This document shows positions 1 through 5,128 of a stretch of DNA of 21,182 nt, piece after piece. The stretch covers positions 1 to 21,182 of the IMG/VR virus record IMGVR_UViG_3300010397_000097; one strand, written 5' to 3'. The notes beneath the pieces are model-generated. The model was not told where the DNA came from and did no database searches. It saw nothing but the letters and a program-made list of their open reading frames with translations. The first letter of the stretch is position 1. Each line of letters opens with the position of its first letter. A program made the translations under genes and the position numbers. Source of the DNA: a virus.

Positions 1-73
1 CGCGCAGCAGGCCGATCTCCTCGATCAACGAGCGCGCGGCGCGGTGCCCGATACCGGCGCTGCGGTCACTCAT
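1..73 (-). CDS. Small phage protein, truncated by the window edge
   Basis: The reverse strand opens with ATG at 73 and reads MSDRSAGIGHRAARSLIEE and on to the window edge with no stop, so only about 24 N-terminal residues are visible. Its start overlaps the TGA of the upstream gene (66-68), the same tight coupling seen through the whole minus-strand array. No family can be recognised from so short a piece. The coupling makes a real gene likely. Confidence 0.55.
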   Translation of the reverse strand, partial: MSDRSAGIGHRAARSLIEEIGLLR

Positions 74-293
74 GGTTTAGTTCCTCTTCTGGACAGGGTT
101 CGTAGGCGTCGCGGTGCGGGATGATGGGCGCGAGCCCATTCTTGACCCGCGCCGGGTTCACGCGATGGACGCAATCGAGGCAGACCGGCTCGCGCTGGCC
201 ATTGATCCGCAATGACGGCACCCGCATCGGATTGTAGGCGAAGATGCGCCCGCATCCGACGCAGGGGCTTTGCCCCATGACGTAGCCGGTCAT
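66..293 (-). CDS. 75-aa Cys-pair (zinc-ribbon-like) phage protein
   Basis: A 75-aa protein with two cysteine pairs, C11-x2-C14 and C38-x2-C41, separated by a stretch with basic residues (residues 22-34, around PSLRINGQREP). The pattern fits a small zinc ribbon, which in phages commonly binds DNA or protein; the actual partner is unknown. The C-terminus is acidic (PCPEEELNHE). It belongs to a run of minus-strand genes with overlapping ends: its ATG at 293 overlaps the TGA of the gene upstream (290-292), and its own stop overlaps the next start. ATG at 278 (Met6) is an alternative start. Zinc binding is inferred from cysteine spacing only. Confidence 0.75.
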   Translation of the reverse strand: MTGYVMGQSPCVGCGRIFAYNPMRVPSLRINGQREPVCLDCVHRVNPARVKNGLAPIIPHRDAYEPCPEEELNHE

Positions 294-490
294 TGCCGCA
301 GTCCGGTGCGGTAGGTGGACAGGCCGGCGAGGCGGGCGTGCAGCTTGCGCATGGCGGTGGCTCTGCGGTCATGCGGGCCTGCGCCACGGGGGTTGAACCG
401 CGCCATGCTGTCGTGGCGTGCGGCGCGGGCCTGCAGCGCCTCGACCAGCAGGGCGATCTCCTCCTCGTTGAGGGCGACGGTGAGCGGCAT
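290..490 (-). CDS. 66-aa helical phage protein of unknown function
   Basis: A 66-aa protein beginning MPLTVALNEEEIALLVEAL. The open frame extends upstream, but ATG at 490 is preferred because it overlaps the stop of the gene upstream as TGATG, the junction style of this array. Residues 8-24 form a likely amphipathic helix (EEEIALLVEALQARAAR) and the second half is rich in Arg and His (RFNPRGAGPHDRRATAMRK), which would suit nucleic-acid binding, although this is only inference. No named family is recognised. No membrane segment or signal peptide is present. Confidence 0.7.
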   Translation of the reverse strand: MPLTVALNEEEIALLVEALQARAARHDSMARFNPRGAGPHDRRATAMRKLHARLAGLSTYRTGLRQ

Positions 491-669
491 CAGTAATCCT
501 CCTCGATTTGCTCGTCGGTGTCGTACTGGGTGAAGATGTCGTCGCGGAACTTGGCGAGCTGGGCGGCGACGCATTTGTCACATGTGAAACACATGAAGAT
601 GCCGTAGCCGTCGTGCTCGGCCCAGCATGGTTCGCCCGATCCACATGGGCAGGTGTGTGGGGTTGCCAT
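490..669 (-). CDS. 59-aa cysteine-rich (zinc-finger-like) phage protein
   Basis: A 59-aa protein with six cysteines: C7-x-C9 and C15 near the start (HTCPCGSGEPC) and C27, C30, C33 in the middle (MCFTCDKC). This looks like a small zinc-binding fold. The C-terminus is strongly acidic (YDTDEQIEEDY). The frame is open further upstream, but the ATG at 669 overlaps the upstream gene's stop (669-671) as TGATG and starts exactly at the cysteine-rich region, so it is chosen. The stop in turn overlaps the start of the downstream gene. Function unknown. Confidence 0.7.
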   Translation of the reverse strand: MATPHTCPCGSGEPCWAEHDGYGIFMCFTCDKCVAAQLAKFRDDIFTQYDTDEQIEEDY

Positions 670-833
670 CAGTGCAGCTCCTCGGGATCGCGCGGCTGCA
701 GCAGGACGCCAGAGCCATCGCTCTGGACATCGATCAGCCGCCAGCCGTCCCTGATCAGCTGGCGGATTTCGTCCGCATGGGTGTCGGGATGAAGTATCTT
801 GATCACGACCTTGTCGCCGGGTCTGAGTGCCAT
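669..833 (-). CDS. 54-aa small phage protein of unknown function
   Basis: This 54-aa gene reads MALRPGDKVVIKILHPDTH onward and ends PRDPEELH. It has strand-like segments (KVVIKIL, WRLIDVQ, GVLLQ) around a helix (ADEIRQLIRDG), so a compact alpha/beta mini-domain is plausible. The start at 833 has an excellent ribosome site, GGAGG six bases upstream, inside the junction sequence GGAGGTGAGTGATG that recurs in this array. Its TGA overlaps the next ATG. It is real by coupling and ribosome site; no family is recognised. Confidence 0.65.
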   Translation of the reverse strand: MALRPGDKVVIKILHPDTHADEIRQLIRDGWRLIDVQSDGSGVLLQPRDPEELH

Positions 834-1072
834 CACTCACCTCCGCTGGTGCCGTTGGCGTTGATCCATGCGGTCAGATCGGCGATGGCCTGCCGGTATT
901 GACCGCGCTTGTAGGTTTTGCCGGTGATCTGGCCGGCGGTGCGCAGCATGGCTGTAGGGGTCCATGCGCGATTGGGCTTCATGCCGGTGTCGGCATAGAG
1001 CTTCAGCCCATGCTTGAGCGCGATGGCGCGGTAGGTGGTGACGCCGGCCTCGCCTGTGAACATGATGGTCAT
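833..1072 (-). CDS. 79-aa phage protein of unknown function
   Basis: A 79-aa basic protein (MTIMFTGEAGVTTYRAIALK...) with a C-terminal helical part (GQYRQAIADLTAWINA). ATG at 1072 is chosen over GTG at 1078 because a GGAGG lies nine bases upstream of the ATG but only three from the GTG. The last codons, encoding GGE and stop, are also the ribosome site of the next gene. The KHGLKLYADTGMKPNRAWTP stretch gives no match I can name with confidence. It sits in the middle of the nine-gene minus-strand array. Confidence 0.7.
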   Translation of the reverse strand: MTIMFTGEAGVTTYRAIALKHGLKLYADTGMKPNRAWTPTAMLRTAGQITGKTYKRGQYRQAIADLTAWINANGTSGGE

Positions 1073-1074
1073 GG

Positions 1075-1284
1075 TCACTCACCTCCCGGCTTGTATGCGA
1101 CGATCGTCACCTTCCATTGCCTGTTGGCACACAGTGATTGCACCTCGTTTTTGTGCAGCAGCTGTCCTGGCGTGTATTCGACGGTGTCGGTGAGGCGCTC
1201 GATGCGATAATGATTGCATTCGCCCACGACATTGTTGGTCCAGCCGCTGGTGAGCGTGATGGTCTTGATTTTGCTGCTCATCAT
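1075..1284 (-). CDS. 69-aa phage protein of unknown function
   Basis: A 69-aa protein with alternating beta-like segments (KIKTITLTSGW, NHYRIERLTDTVEY, QWKVTIVAY), probably a small all-beta or SH3-like domain. Two cysteines are too far apart to call a metal site. ATG at 1284 overlaps the upstream stop as TGATG and has GAGG six bases before it; GTG at 1287 and ATG at 1281 are alternatives. It ends PGGE, the third-from-last codons again doubling as the next ribosome site. Unknown function. Confidence 0.68.
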   Translation of the reverse strand: MMSSKIKTITLTSGWTNNVVGECNHYRIERLTDTVEYTPGQLLHKNEVQSLCANRQWKVTIVAYKPGGE

Positions 1285-1511
1285 CACTCACCTCGCTTGA
1301 ATGCGTCGTGCTTGCTGCGACCTTCGACATACCCCTGCAGGAATGCGATCTGCAGATGGGTATCGTTGCCGTAGGCCATGGCGGCGTAGCGGGCGATGGT
1401 GACCAGCATCTGGTCGGGTTCTTGCTTGAAGTAGTCGCGGCCGTTGTCGCGGGCCACTTCGACCGCTGCGAGCTTGGCCTGCAGCTCGGCCTGGGCTTTT
1501 TTGCTGGTCAT
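1284..1511 (-). CDS. 75-aa helical phage protein of unknown function
   Basis: A 75-aa, largely helical protein: a coiled-coil-like N-terminus (KKAQAELQAKLAAVEVARDNG) is followed by a second helical part (QMLVTIARYAAMAYGN) and a basic end (VEGRSKHDAFKRGE). The frame is open to 1610, but ATG at 1511 overlaps the upstream gene's TGA (1508-1510) as ATGA and begins the well-formed part. Composition resembles small phage accessory proteins; I cannot name a family. Confidence 0.68.
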   Translation of the reverse strand: MTSKKAQAELQAKLAAVEVARDNGRDYFKQEPDQMLVTIARYAAMAYGNDTHLQIAFLQGYVEGRSKHDAFKRGE

Positions 1512-1711
1512 CGTGCGATCCCCGGCAGCAGGCCGGCCTCGATGATGCCGGCGATGAGATCGCTGGCGAGGCGCTGATCCACCCACAGGGTGTCGCCCAG
1601 CCATTGCCATTCGCTGGTTTCGACATTGCGCCGGAACCAGTCCTGGGCGGCCTCGGTGAGCGGCGCAAAGCCGATCACGCTGCCGCTGTCGTAGAGTGCA
1701 ACGTCAGTCAT
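1508..1711 (-). CDS. 67-aa phage protein, first gene of the minus-strand array
   Basis: This 67-aa acidic, tryptophan-containing protein (MTDVALYDSGSVIGFAPLTE...) is the promoter-proximal gene of the left minus-strand operon. The segment EAAQDWFRRNVETSEWQWLGDTLWVDQR looks like a helix followed by strands, a pattern I recall only loosely from small phage proteins of unknown function. An AAAGG lies about eight bases before the ATG at 1711. Forty-five bases upstream is one of the three CAGGAAACCTGAA motifs, between this gene and the divergent gene at 1781, so regulation through that motif is plausible. Confidence 0.7.
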   Translation of the reverse strand: MTDVALYDSGSVIGFAPLTEAAQDWFRRNVETSEWQWLGDTLWVDQRLASDLIAGIIEAGLLPGIAR

Positions 1712-1756
1712 GGTTTAGCCTTTCGGTGTCGGCGGGATTGCCGGCACCTCTCATAT

Positions 1757-1769
1757 CAGGAAACCTGAA
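1757..1769. promoter_or_regulatory. Palindromic motif CAGGAAACCTGAA, copy 1
   Basis: The motif lies in the 69-bp gap between divergent genes starting at 1711 (minus) and 1781 (plus). Its core CAGG-AAA-CCTG is an inverted repeat; this copy extends to TCAGG/CCTGA. The same 13 bases recur at 5888 and 12154, also between divergent genes. This copy is 11 bases before the plus-strand ATG, and a separate GAGG ribosome site follows it, so it is not just a ribosome site. Operator or promoter role is inferred. Confidence 0.6.
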
Positions 1770-1780
1770 CGAGGCACAAG

Positions 1781-1954
1781 ATGCCAGTAGCCAAGGGACC
1801 GAAGGGCGTCGAGCAGGAGATGCGCAAGTTCAAGCAGGGCAAGCTGCATTCCGGCAGCAAGAAGGGTCCGGTGGTGACCAGCCCGAAGCAGGCGATTGCG
1901 ATCTCGCTGTCGGAGGCCGGCATGAGCAAGCGCAAGCGTGCGCGCGGGCGCTGA
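1781..1954 (+). CDS. DUF6496 family protein
   Basis: A 57-aa very basic protein. The central stretch, EMRKFKQGKLHSG followed by SKKGPVVTSPKQAIAISL, matches my recollection of the DUF6496 family: Lys-rich, a Gly-Ser-Lys-Lys-Gly loop and a PKQAIAI-LSEAG helix, found in bacteria and phages with unknown function. The C-terminus (KRKRARGR) is almost all basic, suggesting nucleic-acid binding (inference). ATG at 1781 has GAGG six bases upstream and follows the first CAGGAAACCTGAA motif, so this is the first gene of the plus-strand unit. Confidence 0.8.
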   Translation: MPVAKGPKGVEQEMRKFKQGKLHSGSKKGPVVTSPKQAIAISLSEAGMSKRKRARGR

Positions 1955-1989
1955 TCCATGCAGACGCCTGTGAACAGGCTGTCGGTGTG

Positions 1990-2202
1990 ATGATGAGCGC
2001 GCCCTGCGACGGCTGCGGCGCGCAGCGGGCCTATGGCCGGCCGCTGCATGAGGAGCGGGTGATCGAGTGGCCGGGGCCGCGCCAGCGTATTATCTTCCTG
2101 TGCGAGGTCTGCAGCGAGGAGCGCAACATTGCGCTGTGGCCCGAGGACTGGGAGCCGTATCAGCCGACGATGCATCCGCCGCACCGCAAGTCGATGCAAT
2201 AG
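1990..2202 (+). CDS. 70-aa Cys-pair (zinc-ribbon-like) phage protein
   Basis: A 70-aa protein with C6-x2-C9 and C38-x2-C41, the spacing of a four-cysteine zinc ribbon, followed by a Trp/Pro-rich tail (LWPEDWEPYQPTMHPPHRK). Between the pairs lies a strand-forming segment (ERVIEWPGPRQRIIFLCEV). The frame is open upstream to 1696, but that part reads like a shadow of the DUF6496 gene; the ATG ATG at 1990 starts the domain cleanly. It resembles in layout the cysteine-pair proteins at 66-293 and 8307-8522, with little sequence identity apart from the cysteines. Role unknown. Confidence 0.72.
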   Translation: MMSAPCDGCGAQRAYGRPLHEERVIEWPGPRQRIIFLCEVCSEERNIALWPEDWEPYQPTMHPPHRKSMQ

Positions 2203-2208
2203 GCACGA

Positions 2209-2397
2209 ATGCTTCACATGAAACACGAAGACGCGCGTGAACGCGCTGGTGTGAAACCATGCGCCGTGCGAACCTGTCGCCAGCGCGCGGCCGGCGCTGA
2301 TATGTTCTGCGCGCGCTGCCGCCGGATTATCGATTACATGGTCCGCACTTCACTTGATCAGCTAACGCGAAACAGCCAGGCCCATGACACGAAATAG
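2209..2397 (+). CDS. 62-aa basic Cys-containing phage protein
   Basis: A 62-aa, Arg-rich protein with C18, C23, C34 and C37 (PCAVRTC ... FCARC), a possible small zinc site. ATG at 2209 is seven bases after the previous stop; ATG at 2218 (Met4) is an alternative. The first codons coincide with a 16-bp parS-like palindrome (2210-2225), so the start region may have a second, DNA-level role. The 3' end overlaps the DUF5681 gene by 14 bases in another frame, which supports a compact operon. No named family. Confidence 0.62.
   Translation: MLHMKHEDARERAGVKPCAVRTCRQRAAGADMFCARCRRIIDYMVRTSLDQLTRNSQAHDTK
2210..2225. promoter_or_regulatory. parS-like palindrome
   Basis: The 16-mer TGCTTCACATGAAACA matches the bacterial chromosomal parS consensus TGTTTCACGTGAAACA at 14 of 16 positions. 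It spans the start codon region of the gene at 2209. ParB-family proteins bind parS to segregate chromosomes and plasmids. Whether this site is bound by host ParB, or is a chance result of coding LHMKH, cannot be decided from sequence. Confidence 0.3.
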
Positions 2398-2809
2398 CAC
2401 CGCCAGGGCGCTCACTGATGCCGGTGAAAATACAGCGGCCGATCATCGGCACCCAGGCTCGGAAAATCTGCTGCCGGCTTGGCAGAAGGGCCAGTCGGGT
2501 AATCCCGCCGGCCGTCCGCGCGGCGCGCGCAGCAAGCTCACCGAGCTTGCGCTGGTGAAGCTGCTGCAGGATTTCGAAACCCACGGCGAAGATGTCATCC
2601 GACAGGTCCGCGAGAAGCTGCCGCAGAATTATCTCGCCGCCGTCGTCTCGCTGATGCCAAAACAGCAGGAGAAAATCGAGAGCCCGTTCTCCGATCTCAC
2701 CGACGACGAACTCGAGCAGCTCGAGCACTGGCTCGCCGCATCACGCGCCAAACAGGTCGAGGCGCTCCCCGACGACACGACCGATCCACTCAAAGGACGC
2801 GACGCATGA
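2384..2809 (+). CDS. DUF5681 domain protein, candidate small terminase subunit
   Basis: A 141-aa protein. Residues about 33-52 carry the DUF5681 signature, with core KGQSGNPAGRPRG, a Gly/Arg-rich motif known from phage and bacterial proteins of poorly defined function that are often found near terminase genes. A helical stretch follows (ELALVKLLQDFETHGEDVIRQ), and an acidic C-terminal helix (LTDDELEQLEHWLAAS) ends the protein. P22 gp3, the small terminase, is 162 aa, and the gene lies upstream of the large terminase, so a DNA-recognition role in packaging is a reasonable inference, not a proven one. ATG at 2384 lies within the previous gene's end; the next gene overlaps by ATGA. Confidence 0.78.
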   Translation: MTRNSTARALTDAGENTAADHRHPGSENLLPAWQKGQSGNPAGRPRGARSKLTELALVKLLQDFETHGEDVIRQVREKLPQNYLAAVVSLMPKQQEKIESPFSDLTDDELEQLEHWLAASRAKQVEALPDDTTDPLKGRDA

Positions 2810-3048
2810 ACCGCGACCAAGCCGAAACCGCCATCGCAACCGCGCTCAATAATCTCGGCGCGCTCACCAACACACTCTCGCCAGAGGCGCACGCACAGCG
2901 CATCGCAGCCGCCCTCGATGCGGTCGGCCTGCTCATGCTCGCCACCGATCCGCTCGCCCCGCGCCTGCATCCGCCAGGACAGGAGCCGGAAGACATCTCG
3001 CGCGATCCAGCAACAACAGCCTGGGCCGCGCAGCGCGACCGCAGCTGA
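2806..3048 (+). CDS. 80-aa helical phage protein of unknown function
   Basis: An 80-aa protein whose first 47 residues form two predicted helices (QAETAIATALNNLGALTNT and AHAQRIAAALDAVGLLMLA), followed by a Pro-rich acidic tail. It overlaps the DUF5681 gene by ATGA and the next gene by TGATG, so the three are probably translated together. No membrane segment is evident despite the hydrophobic second helix. No family is recognised; a partner role for either neighbour is only suggested by the coupling. Confidence 0.68.
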   Translation: MNRDQAETAIATALNNLGALTNTLSPEAHAQRIAAALDAVGLLMLATDPLAPRLHPPGQEPEDISRDPATTAWAAQRDRS

Positions 3049-3278
3049 TGCCGCGCAGATACCGGACCTTCCGCGTCCGCAACTCGCTCGATCAGCGCCT
3101 CATCCAGGCCGCACGCCGCAACCACCGAACCGTCTCCGAAGAGATCGAAGCCCGCCTCGAACGCGCCTTCCTGCTGCAGCCCTGCACGCCCGCGCGCAGC
3201 ACCGAGCAAGACCAACCAAAGAACGAAGAGGCACCGATCGGAATGAACCTCGATCGGGCGGCATTTCCGAGCGGATAG
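3048..3278 (+). CDS. Arc-like ribbon-helix-helix DNA-binding protein
   Basis: A 76-aa protein. Residues about 5-42 fit the Arc/MetJ ribbon-helix-helix layout: a short basic strand (RTFRVRN), first helix (LDQRLIQAARRN), turn (HRT) and second helix (VSEEIEARLERAF). Such proteins bind palindromic operators as dimers or tetramers through the strand. The C-terminal 34 residues are polar and unrecognised. It overlaps the preceding gene by TGATG and is the last plus-strand gene before the 690-bp gene-free region. It is the only clear DNA-binding regulator seen in the window, so it is a candidate for binding the CAGGAAACCTGAA motifs or its own neighbourhood (inference). Confidence 0.82.
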   Translation: MPRRYRTFRVRNSLDQRLIQAARRNHRTVSEEIEARLERAFLLQPCTPARSTEQDQPKNEEAPIGMNLDRAAFPSG

Positions 3279-3967
3279 CCGCTGGGAGACGCCGGCTAAT
3301 CTCTGCGGCGAACGGATGGTTCGCCTTCTGCCCTCGGCCAGTGGCCTACCTGCCCTCGACGGTAAGCACGTACCCTCCGCGGTGCTTGCCGATGTCTGAG
3401 ATCGCATCAGTCCGTTGATATTGCTGGTCTTTCCGCCTCGCTTGTGCCGCGCTTGTGCCGTTGCCTCGTTCCGCCCTCGCCTCTGCCCTGGCTGGTCCCA
3501 GGCCCAGCGGTACCCACCCACCATCGTGCAGTGCAATATGGTACCCCGGTGGGTAGCGGGGTCGAAGGCGATCGGGAGGAGCCAGCATGGCCCATGCAGT
3601 ACCCACGGGGCATGTGCCGCCCCTCTGTTGTGGGTGCTGTGTGGGCGGGGGCCCCATGCGGGCTGGTTTTTTTGGGCCGGGCGCTTTCGGGGATGTTTCG
3701 TGTTGTCCGGTCAAGGGGCAAACCGGACGGTGGTAATTGCAGTGAGGCCCCATCGCACCGTGGGGGCGACGGGGCCATTGGGTACGGGGAGTGCGCGTTC
3801 CACTGCTCTAGCGACAACCGTGTGTTGCGGCGATCTGGGAGAGAAGGAAGAGAGAGTGCGCGCGCGTAGTGGCGCAGTGATTTGCGGAACTTGTCAAGGC
3901 ACAGTGCAGCATGCGTGCCGGTGTTCCGCTGGTGTTCGCACTGCAACATATCCACAGGGGTTTTGCC
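3279..3967. other. Gene-free region with several inverted repeats
   Basis: About 690 bp with no ORF that looks like a protein. It holds inverted repeats: GGTAAGCAC at 3361-3369 with GTGCTTGCC at 3382-3390; TACCCACC at 3511-3518 with GGTGGGTA at 3548-3555; GTCCGGT at 3705-3711 with ACCGGAC at 3722-3728; GGCCCC at 3746-3751 with GGGGCC at 3771-3776. Variants of TACCCAC or its complement recur near 3511, 3548, 3600 and 3630. A T7 run at 3667-3673 has no good stem in front. A packaging site, replication origin, structured RNA or regulatory region are all possible; the sequence does not choose. Confidence 0.5.
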
Positions 3968-4192
3968 ATGGGCAGGCCTGGGGCTGCCATCAGCGAGAGC
4001 GAGCGCGCGGACCTGATGTCTTGCCGGCAGCAGGACTTGGCGTTTCAGGCGGCGTTGCGCCGCGAGGTGATGGCAGGTCGCGAGCAAGTGACTGCATGTC
4101 CCGCACCAGCTGCCAGTACCAGCGCGGCCGGCGGGCAAAGGCCGCCAGCCGCAGCGGCTGCACAGGCCGCCGCGCGCTCGGCCGGCTCGTGA
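3968..4192 (+). CDS. 74-aa Ala-rich small protein, uncertain
   Basis: A 74-aa frame beginning MGRPGAAISESERADLMSC. A helical, charged first half (QQDLAFQAALRREVMAGREQ) is followed by an Ala/Pro low-complexity tail. The ATG at 3968 has an AGGGG about nine bases upstream. It stands alone, converging with the minus-strand array that ends at 4214. The frame is open further upstream to 3911 but that part does not look like protein. No family is recognised; it could be a regulatory mini-protein or a chance frame in GC-rich DNA. Confidence 0.45.
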   Translation: MGRPGAAISESERADLMSCRQQDLAFQAALRREVMAGREQVTACPAPAASTSAAGGQRPPAAAAAQAAARSAGS

Positions 4193-4213
4193 TGCAGGTC
4201 AGGTGCGTGAGCA

Positions 4214-4315
4214 TCAGCGTAACGGCGTTTCGCAGGCGGTCAGCAGGATCAGCAGCACGACCGTGATCGCCAGCGCCAGCAGGGCGTAGAGCAGCGCCTC
4301 GCGGTGGCTAGTCAT
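4214..4315 (-). CDS. 33-aa peptide with lipobox-like end
   Basis: A 33-aa peptide, MTSHREALLYALLALAITVV and on, with one hydrophobic segment (about residues 9-25) ending in L25-T26-A27-C28, a good lipobox for signal peptidase II. If processed, the mature lipopeptide would be only Cys-ETPLR. It starts with ATGA overlap on the coiled-coil gene upstream and is the last gene of that minus-strand array. Phage outer-membrane spanins (Rz1 type) are small lipoproteins, but this mature part is far shorter than usual, so a simple membrane-anchored peptide is equally possible. Confidence 0.6.
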   Translation of the reverse strand: MTSHREALLYALLALAITVVLLILLTACETPLR

Positions 4316-4686
4316 CGCAAGACCCCAGCCTCGGTCAGATCGGCGCGCAGCTTGGCGATCTCCTGCTTCGCGTCGGCCAGATGCTGCTCGCACTTGAGTA
4401 CGAGGCGATCCGCCGCCACGATCGCGGCGGCCTGATCGTTGATGGTGGCGCGCAGCCGATCGATCTCGGCCTGCATCAGGTCTTGCGTCTCGACATGCAT
4501 GCGAGAGCTTTCGTGCATGGCACTCTGCAGCCGCACGATCTCGCGCAGGTCGCAGTCGCGCAGCTCGCGTACCACCGTGACCTGCTCGCGTAGCCGCTCG
4601 ATCTCGGCCCGCAGGCAAATAGGGCACGAACCATCGGCCGTCACGTCGCTCTCGCGTTCCCATATCTCGTGCGGGCATTCGTTCAT
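4312..4686 (-). CDS. Coiled-coil protein with N-terminal Cys motif
   Basis: A 124-aa protein. The N-terminus has C4, H6, C21 and C24 (NECPHE ... GSCPIC), possibly a small zinc site. Residues about 27-120 are heptad-rich coiled coil: AEIERLREQ, REIVRLQSAM, AEIDRLRATI, QEIAKLRADL. Two of these heptads are encoded by copies of the 18-bp repeat found through this array. It overlaps both neighbours by ATGA. It is one of four coiled-coil genes in a row that look related at their repeats and junctions. Function unknown; an oligomeric scaffold or decoy role would be speculation. Confidence 0.75.
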   Translation of the reverse strand: MNECPHEIWERESDVTADGSCPICLRAEIERLREQVTVVRELRDCDLREIVRLQSAMHESSRMHVETQDLMQAEIDRLRATINDQAAAIVAADRLVLKCEQHLADAKQEIAKLRADLTEAGVLR

Positions 4687-4958
4687 GGCTGGGGCCCCAG
4701 GGCACGGATTTTCGCATACAGCCCATTGAGGTAGTGGGGGTCTTCTAGCTCGGCGATACGCTGCCGCAGCCGTTCGATCTCGGCGTCCTTCGCGGCAATA
4801 ATCTCTTCCCTGCTGAGGGGCGCGTTGGGTGCAAGGTTGTAATGCCGTTTCAGGATATTTAGGTCAGCAGTCAGCCGCTCGATCTCGTCGGCGGCCTCCC
4901 AACAATGCGGGTAGCTGTCCTTGTTCCAAGCGCGCAGCCGCTCCACGATGTCGCTCAT
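4683..4958 (-). CDS. Coiled-coil protein with IVERLRAW and EAADEIERL motifs
   Basis: A 91-aa protein starting MSDIVERLRAWNKDSYPHC, then EAADEIERLTADL and AKDAEIERLRQRIAELE. The SDIVERLR ... EAADEIERL layout recurs, from memory, in many small phage and prophage proteins of unknown function. The protein ends RALGPQP, resembling the ALETKP/ALDTKP ends of its upstream paralogues. It overlaps both neighbours by four bases. Three copies of the 18-bp repeat, one weaker, lie in it. Cytoplasmic and probably oligomeric; role unknown. Confidence 0.78.
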   Translation of the reverse strand: MSDIVERLRAWNKDSYPHCWEAADEIERLTADLNILKRHYNLAPNAPLSREEIIAAKDAEIERLRQRIAELEDPHYLNGLYAKIRALGPQP

Positions 4959-5128
4959 GGTGTGGTGTCCTTGAGGGCGGCGCTAGCCCTCGGTGGCCCG
5001 AACCGGCGACCAATGCAATTCCCTATCCAGTAGAGCAGGCTTGGTAGTAAGCCGTCCGGTGGCACATAGCCGCCACAAGCGCCCTCAAAACGCCCATACC
5101 AGAACCAAGATGCGTGTCTGTCGGTCAT
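4955..5128 (-). CDS. 57-aa protein with Trp/Tyr-rich start
   Basis: A 57-aa gene reading MTDRHASWFWYGRFEGAC onward. It is the only member of this array without heptads. It is Gly/aromatic-rich (WFWYGRFEGACGGYVPP), with a short hydrophobic part (LLPSLLYWIGNCIG) that could touch a membrane. Its last residues, AALKDTTP, and their DNA resemble the RAALDTKP end of the upstream gene, so the junction seems to have been duplicated with different gene bodies. ATG at 5128 overlaps the previous stop; its stop overlaps the next ATG. No family is recognised. Confidence 0.65.
   Translation of the reverse strand: MTDRHASWFWYGRFEGACGGYVPPDGLLPSLLYWIGNCIGRRFGPPRASAALKDTTP

Noticed and set aside
3667-3673. 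Run of seven T as a terminator
   Set aside because: The bases in front do not form a stable adjacent stem; the GGCCC/GGGCC pair encloses the T run instead of preceding it.
3346-3753. Minus-strand frame whose last 80 residues (from an ATG at 3588) look partly protein-like, e.g. PPGYHIALHDGGWVPLG
   Set aside because: No ribosome site, mixed codon use unlike neighbours, and the patch falls on the TACCCACC inverted repeat. Left as a possibility only; homologues would be needed.
3407-4138. 243-residue minus-strand frame
   Set aside because: Low-quality composition, no ribosome site, overlaps inverted repeats and the gene at 3968.
3415-4266. Long plus-strand frame of 283 residues across the gene-free region
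   Set aside because: Cys/Arg/Gly-rich translation without domain-like patterns, no ribosome site, and overlap with a better small gene; typical open frame in GC-rich DNA.
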